The notes under the pieces are model-generated. The model saw nothing but the letters and a program-made list of their open reading frames with translations, was not told the origin of the DNA and made no database searches. From Dehalococcoidia bacterium (GTDB lineage: Bacteria > Chloroflexota > Dehalococcoidia > JACQUA01), in NCBI GenBank assembly GCA_030689845.1, contig JAUYHV010000177.1, positions 1 through 6,384 on the forward strand: 6,384 nt of DNA. Reading direction: 5' to 3'. The position numbers and the translations under genes are program-made. Below, piece after piece: positions 4,193-6,384 of the stretch; the first letter of the stretch is position 1; each line of letters begins with the position of its first letter.

Positions 4193-4840
4193 ATGAAGAT
4201 ATTACCCGCGGTCCTCACCGACAGCCGGGAAGATTTAGAACACAAGATCAGGACCGCCGAGGTTTTTGCCGATACGGTACAAATAGATGTGATGGACGGT
4301 TTGTTTGTCCCTTCCAGGAGCACCTCCTGGGAGGACCTGGCTTCCATCAAGACTACGCTGAATTTGGAAGTGCACCTTATGGTCAAGTCACCTGAGGATT
4401 ACATCGAACCGTTCGTTCGAGCGGGGGCTTCCCGCATCGTGTTCCATTACGAAGCCGCACCCGACCCTGAGAAGATAATAAGGCAGATAAAAAGGCTGGG
4501 AAAGAAAGCGGGACTTGCCCTTAACCCCGAGACATCCAACCAGCCATTGAAAAAGCTGGCGCCGTTACTCGACTTTGCCCTGTATCTCTCCGTGAACCCC
4601 GGGTTTTACGGCAGCCCCTTTATCCCGGAGGTTTTGGACAAAATCAGGGAATTTAAAGCTATGAAAATATCCCTCGAACTGGGCATCGACGGCGGCATCA
4701 AAGCCGGAAACCTGAAGCAAATTGTTGAAACCGGTGTGGACAATGTTTGTGTAGGCAGCGCAATATTCAATCAGAGCAACCCCGGGAAAAGCTATCTCGA
4801 CCTTGGTAAATTGGCTGAAGACGCCGGGCGGCCGGCGTGA
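4193..4840 (+). CDS. rpe: Ribulose-phosphate 3-epimerase family protein (divergent)
   Basis: A TIM-barrel enzyme interconverting ribulose 5-phosphate and xylulose 5-phosphate in the pentose-phosphate/Calvin pathways, cytosolic, 215 residues (family about 210-230). Recognisable segments: N-terminal ILPAVLTD (the PSILSAD strand), VQIDVMDGLFVPS (29-41), VHLMVKSPEDYI (60-71), HYEA (85-88), LNPETS (110-115), SVNPGFYGSPFIP (133-145), GIDGGI (164-169) and VGSAIF (187-192). Catalytic Asp32 and Asp166 and metal ligand His61 are present. The usual first metal-ligand His (IHVDVMDG) is Gln30, the following DGHFVP is DGLFVP, and the phosphate/substrate loop GFGGQ is GFYGS. It may therefore bind metal differently or act on a related sugar phosphate. 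ATG 4193 has AGGGAC about 6 bases upstream. The EamA-type transporter follows after 78 bases on the same strand. Confidence 0.85.
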   Translation: MKILPAVLTDSREDLEHKIRTAEVFADTVQIDVMDGLFVPSRSTSWEDLASIKTTLNLEVHLMVKSPEDYIEPFVRAGASRIVFHYEAAPDPEKIIRQIKRLGKKAGLALNPETSNQPLKKLAPLLDFALYLSVNPGFYGSPFIPEVLDKIREFKAMKISLELGIDGGIKAGNLKQIVETGVDNVCVGSAIFNQSNPGKSYLDLGKLAEDAGRPA

Positions 4841-4918
4841 AAAACGGGCTGAACATCGCGTTCAATGTCGAAACCAGTGGTTGATGGCACATTTTTATGA
4901 GAAGGAGACCTGCCATAA

Positions 4919-5809
4919 ATGGGTGAGTTTTTTGCCTTAATCTCCGGTTTCAGTTTCGCCGCCAGTAATGTCTATACCAGGAGAGGCGTTTTTTTTGCCA
5001 GGGAATCCTTCAGCCCCCTGCCTATCTCCATGAGCCTGGGCGTAATAATTTTCCTCGCAGCGGTGCTGATAAGCGGCGACATGAATACACTGGGTCTCCT
5101 TTCGTGGAAGGGCATTTTTTTTCTTTCGGCAGCGGGAATCGTCCACTTCGTCATCGGCAGGAGCTGCAATTACAACGGCCTGCGGCGGATAGGCGCTAAC
5201 AGGACCGCCCCTTTAATGGCCACCAACGTCCTTTTCGCCACCTTTTTTGGAATTATTTTCCTGAGCGAGGAGCTTGCTTTAATTCGCGGCCTCGGGATAT
5301 TAACCGTATTTATAGGACTCCTCTTTATAGGAACTTCAGCGGAACGCACCGCTACAGGGGAGAAGTTATCAAGGAGCGTCTTCCTCAAGGGAACGGCTTT
5401 TGGGATGGGGTCGGGAATATGTTACGGCATCTCGCCTTTGCTTGTGAAAATAGGCCTTCGGGAGATAGGCTCTCCTTACGCGGGAGGATTCGTTTCCTAC
5501 CTGGCGGCAGGAATTATTGTCCTGATATTACTTAACCGGAAGCGGGTCGATGACCTGAAGAAGCTCACCCGGCCGGCATTCATGCCCATGTTTATAGGTG
5601 GAGTTGCGGTCACGGCGGCCCAGATTTTCCGTTACGTGGCCCTGGCATTTTCCCCCATAAACGTCGTCACTCCGTTAACTTCCACCAACAACGTTTTCGT
5701 TCCCTTCCTGTCATATTTTATCAACCGGAAAATGGAAACTTTTTCTACCAAGGTCCTGGGGGGCACCGTTTTAGTCATTGCCGGTGTGTTCGCTGTCTTG
5801 CTTTCTTAG
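4919..5809 (+). CDS. EamA/DMT-superfamily transporter
   Basis: An integral membrane permease of 296 residues with two EamA repeats of about 140 residues, the usual size. About ten membrane spans can be drawn: 3-19, 36-53, 64-80, 97-115, 121-138, 154-176, 187-205, 222-243, 246-267 and 277-295. Typical features are SxxxAxSNVYTRRG at the end of span 1, RIGANRTAPLMATNVLFATFF in the first repeat followed by SEEL, and the equivalent PLTSTNNVFVPFLSYFI in the second repeat. The basic loop between the halves (about 141-153) should be cytoplasmic. Members export or import small metabolites such as amino acids or nucleotide derivatives; the substrate cannot be told from sequence. AAGGAG (4902-4907) lies 11 bases before ATG 4919, slightly long. 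The gene follows rpe on the same strand, probably co-transcribed, and faces cutA tail to tail with 38 bases between and no clear terminator. Confidence 0.85.
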   Translation: MGEFFALISGFSFAASNVYTRRGVFFARESFSPLPISMSLGVIIFLAAVLISGDMNTLGLLSWKGIFFLSAAGIVHFVIGRSCNYNGLRRIGANRTAPLMATNVLFATFFGIIFLSEELALIRGLGILTVFIGLLFIGTSAERTATGEKLSRSVFLKGTAFGMGSGICYGISPLLVKIGLREIGSPYAGGFVSYLAAGIIVLILLNRKRVDDLKKLTRPAFMPMFIGGVAVTAAQIFRYVALAFSPINVVTPLTSTNNVFVPFLSYFINRKMETFSTKVLGGTVLVIAGVFAVLLS

Positions 5810-5847
5810 AAGGCGGGGCCGCGGTGTCTTTGACTGTCAATATCCAC

Positions 5848-6168
5848 TCAAGGTTGCTTTACTTCACTCTGAATCCATTCGAGGTAATCAGGATTACCCG
5901 CCAGGACCGGAAAAACCAGTATTTCCGGGACCTCATAAGAATGGGACCGGCGTATCTCCTCCTCGACAAGGGGATAAAGAAGCATGGTTGTCTTTATCAA
6001 ACATGACATTTCTTCCTCTTCCTCGATCTTGTCTTTCCACCTGAAAGTGCTGTAAACCGGTCCTGAGATTTGGACACAGGCCGCCAGCCTGGACTCTACC
6101 AGGTTTTTTGCGATTTTTCCCAGGTCTTCTCCCGGTCCGGATACCATTATCTGAACGAATTCCTGCAT
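5848..6168 (-). CDS. cutA: CutA1 divalent-cation tolerance protein
   Basis: A small trimeric ferredoxin-like-fold protein, 106 residues (family about 100-115), linked in E. coli to copper/divalent metal tolerance; its exact cellular role is not settled. On the minus strand: strand 1 FVQIMVSGP, helix EDLGKIAKNLVESRLAACV with the conserved Cys31, YSTFRWKDKIEEEEEMSCLIKT (39-60; the usual YRWxGKIEExEE segment with an extended Glu run), then SHSYEVPEILVFPVLAGNPDYLEWI (75-99). The usual HPYEVPE reads HSYEVPE, and all else is standard. ATG 6168-6166 has AGGGG about 7 bases upstream. It is convergent with the EamA gene and separated by a terminator from whatever lies to the right, so it is probably a single-gene unit. 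Confidence 0.93.
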   Translation of the reverse strand: MQEFVQIMVSGPGEDLGKIAKNLVESRLAACVQISGPVYSTFRWKDKIEEEEEMSCLIKTTMLLYPLVEEEIRRSHSYEVPEILVFPVLAGNPDYLEWIQSEVKQP

Positions 6169-6201
6169 TTCTTTACCCCTTTTTAATACTAAATCGTTTA
6201 T

Positions 6202-6230
6202 TTGTATCCGCCTATATCGTAAGATATAAT
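6202..6230 (+). promoter_or_regulatory. Dyad and promoter-like boxes upstream of cutA
   Basis: TATATC-GTAA-GATATA (6213-6228) is a perfect 6-bp dyad about 45 bases upstream of the cutA start and could be an operator. On the plus strand TTGTAT (6202-6207) and TATAAT (6225-6230) are 17 bases apart, a fair promoter pointing out of the window, but no plus-strand gene is visible after it. The region is AT-rich, so chance is possible. Confidence 0.3.
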
Positions 6231-6260
6231 CAACAAATCAAATAAACCCTGTTTGAAATT

Positions 6261-6289
6261 AAAAAAAGCCGGATGCCCGTGGCAGCGGC
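6261..6289 (-). terminator. Intrinsic terminator of a gene right of the window
   Basis: Read on the minus strand, GCCG-C-TGCC-ACG-GGCA-TC-CGGC (6289-6268) folds into an interrupted 8-bp GC-rich stem followed directly by seven T's (6267-6261). It would end a minus-strand transcript entering from the right and insulate cutA from it. Confidence 0.5.
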
Positions 6290-6355
6290 AGGTATTTTCA
6301 CGGATTGTAGCAAAAATGCGGCCTCGCGGTAAAAAATCGATGCCCTCTTTTTTTT

Positions 6356-6380
6356 ACTTTGGCAGGATATTGGCCAAAGT
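6356..6380. repeat. 8-bp inverted repeat at the window edge
   Basis: ACTTTGGC (6356-6363) and GCCAAAGT (6373-6380) form a perfect stem with a 9-base loop. The T-run precedes it on the plus strand, so it is not a terminator in either direction. A minus-strand frame ending at TAA 6356-6354 (last residues LPK) could be the 3' end of a gene outside the window, but only 31 bases are visible. Confidence 0.35.
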
Positions 6381-6384
6381 CCTC

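Noticed and set aside
5778..6044. Plus-strand frames opposite cutA
   Set aside because: They are antisense to cutA, which has strong family motifs and its own ribosome site.
6297..6312. Minus-strand TGCTACAAT as a promoter for a small RNA ending at the 6261 terminator
   Set aside because: The transcript would be only about 37 bases, almost all of it the terminator hairpin; it is more likely the tail of a gene lying to the right.

Overview
The window reads as chromosomal DNA of an anaerobic bacterium. Its genes have moderate GC; its spacers are AT-rich and hold many short palindromes built as ATTCC..GGAAT next to CCAG/CTGG. Palindromes of this kind are familiar from Desulfobacterota, Nitrospirota and Chloroflexota-like genomes. 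I cannot fix the phylum. TGA ends trxB, rpe, cutA and the gene at 2510-3097, so the genetic code looks standard. One in-frame TGA, however, falls exactly on the catalytic cysteine of a glutaredoxin, which suggests a selenocysteine-decoding organism.

Layout. 1-471: a small unrecognised minus-strand ORF (24-179), a good promoter (170-198) and a 78-residue glutaredoxin (235-471). The glutaredoxin active site reads U-P-W-C if TGA 268-270 is decoded as selenocysteine, and a compact SECIS-like hairpin (287-301) follows. A plain ORF scan misses this gene because the TGA splits it. 472-1332: a repeat-rich spacer with overlapping dyads, a 49-bp tandem duplication, and a wrecked GIY-YIG endonuclease gene (756-1075). 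That pseudogene is bracketed by a perfect 25-bp inverted repeat and has other hairpins where its middle should be. 1333-2247: a thioredoxin reductase-like flavoprotein (trxB) with a CAIC redox centre. 2248-3671: an AT-richer accessory stretch with two unrecognised membrane-anchored proteins, one carrying a long coiled coil. 3672-4192: a second palindrome-rich spacer with a close inverted pair of the same repeat family. 4193-5809: a divergent ribulose-phosphate 3-epimerase (rpe) followed on the same strand by an EamA/DMT-type transporter. 5848-6168: cutA, convergent to the transporter. 6169-6384: an AT-rich spacer with dyads and a minus-strand terminator for a gene lying beyond the window.

How the genes fit together. 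The selenocysteine glutaredoxin and TrxB are on the same strand and plausibly form a thiol-redox pair (reductase to glutaredoxin-like carrier). The repeats and the GIY-YIG remnant lie between them and may have been inserted there. rpe belongs to the pentose-phosphate/Calvin set, but one of its usual metal ligands is replaced. The strongest novelty candidates are the TGA-recoded glutaredoxin and the GIY-YIG gene framed by REP-like palindromes.
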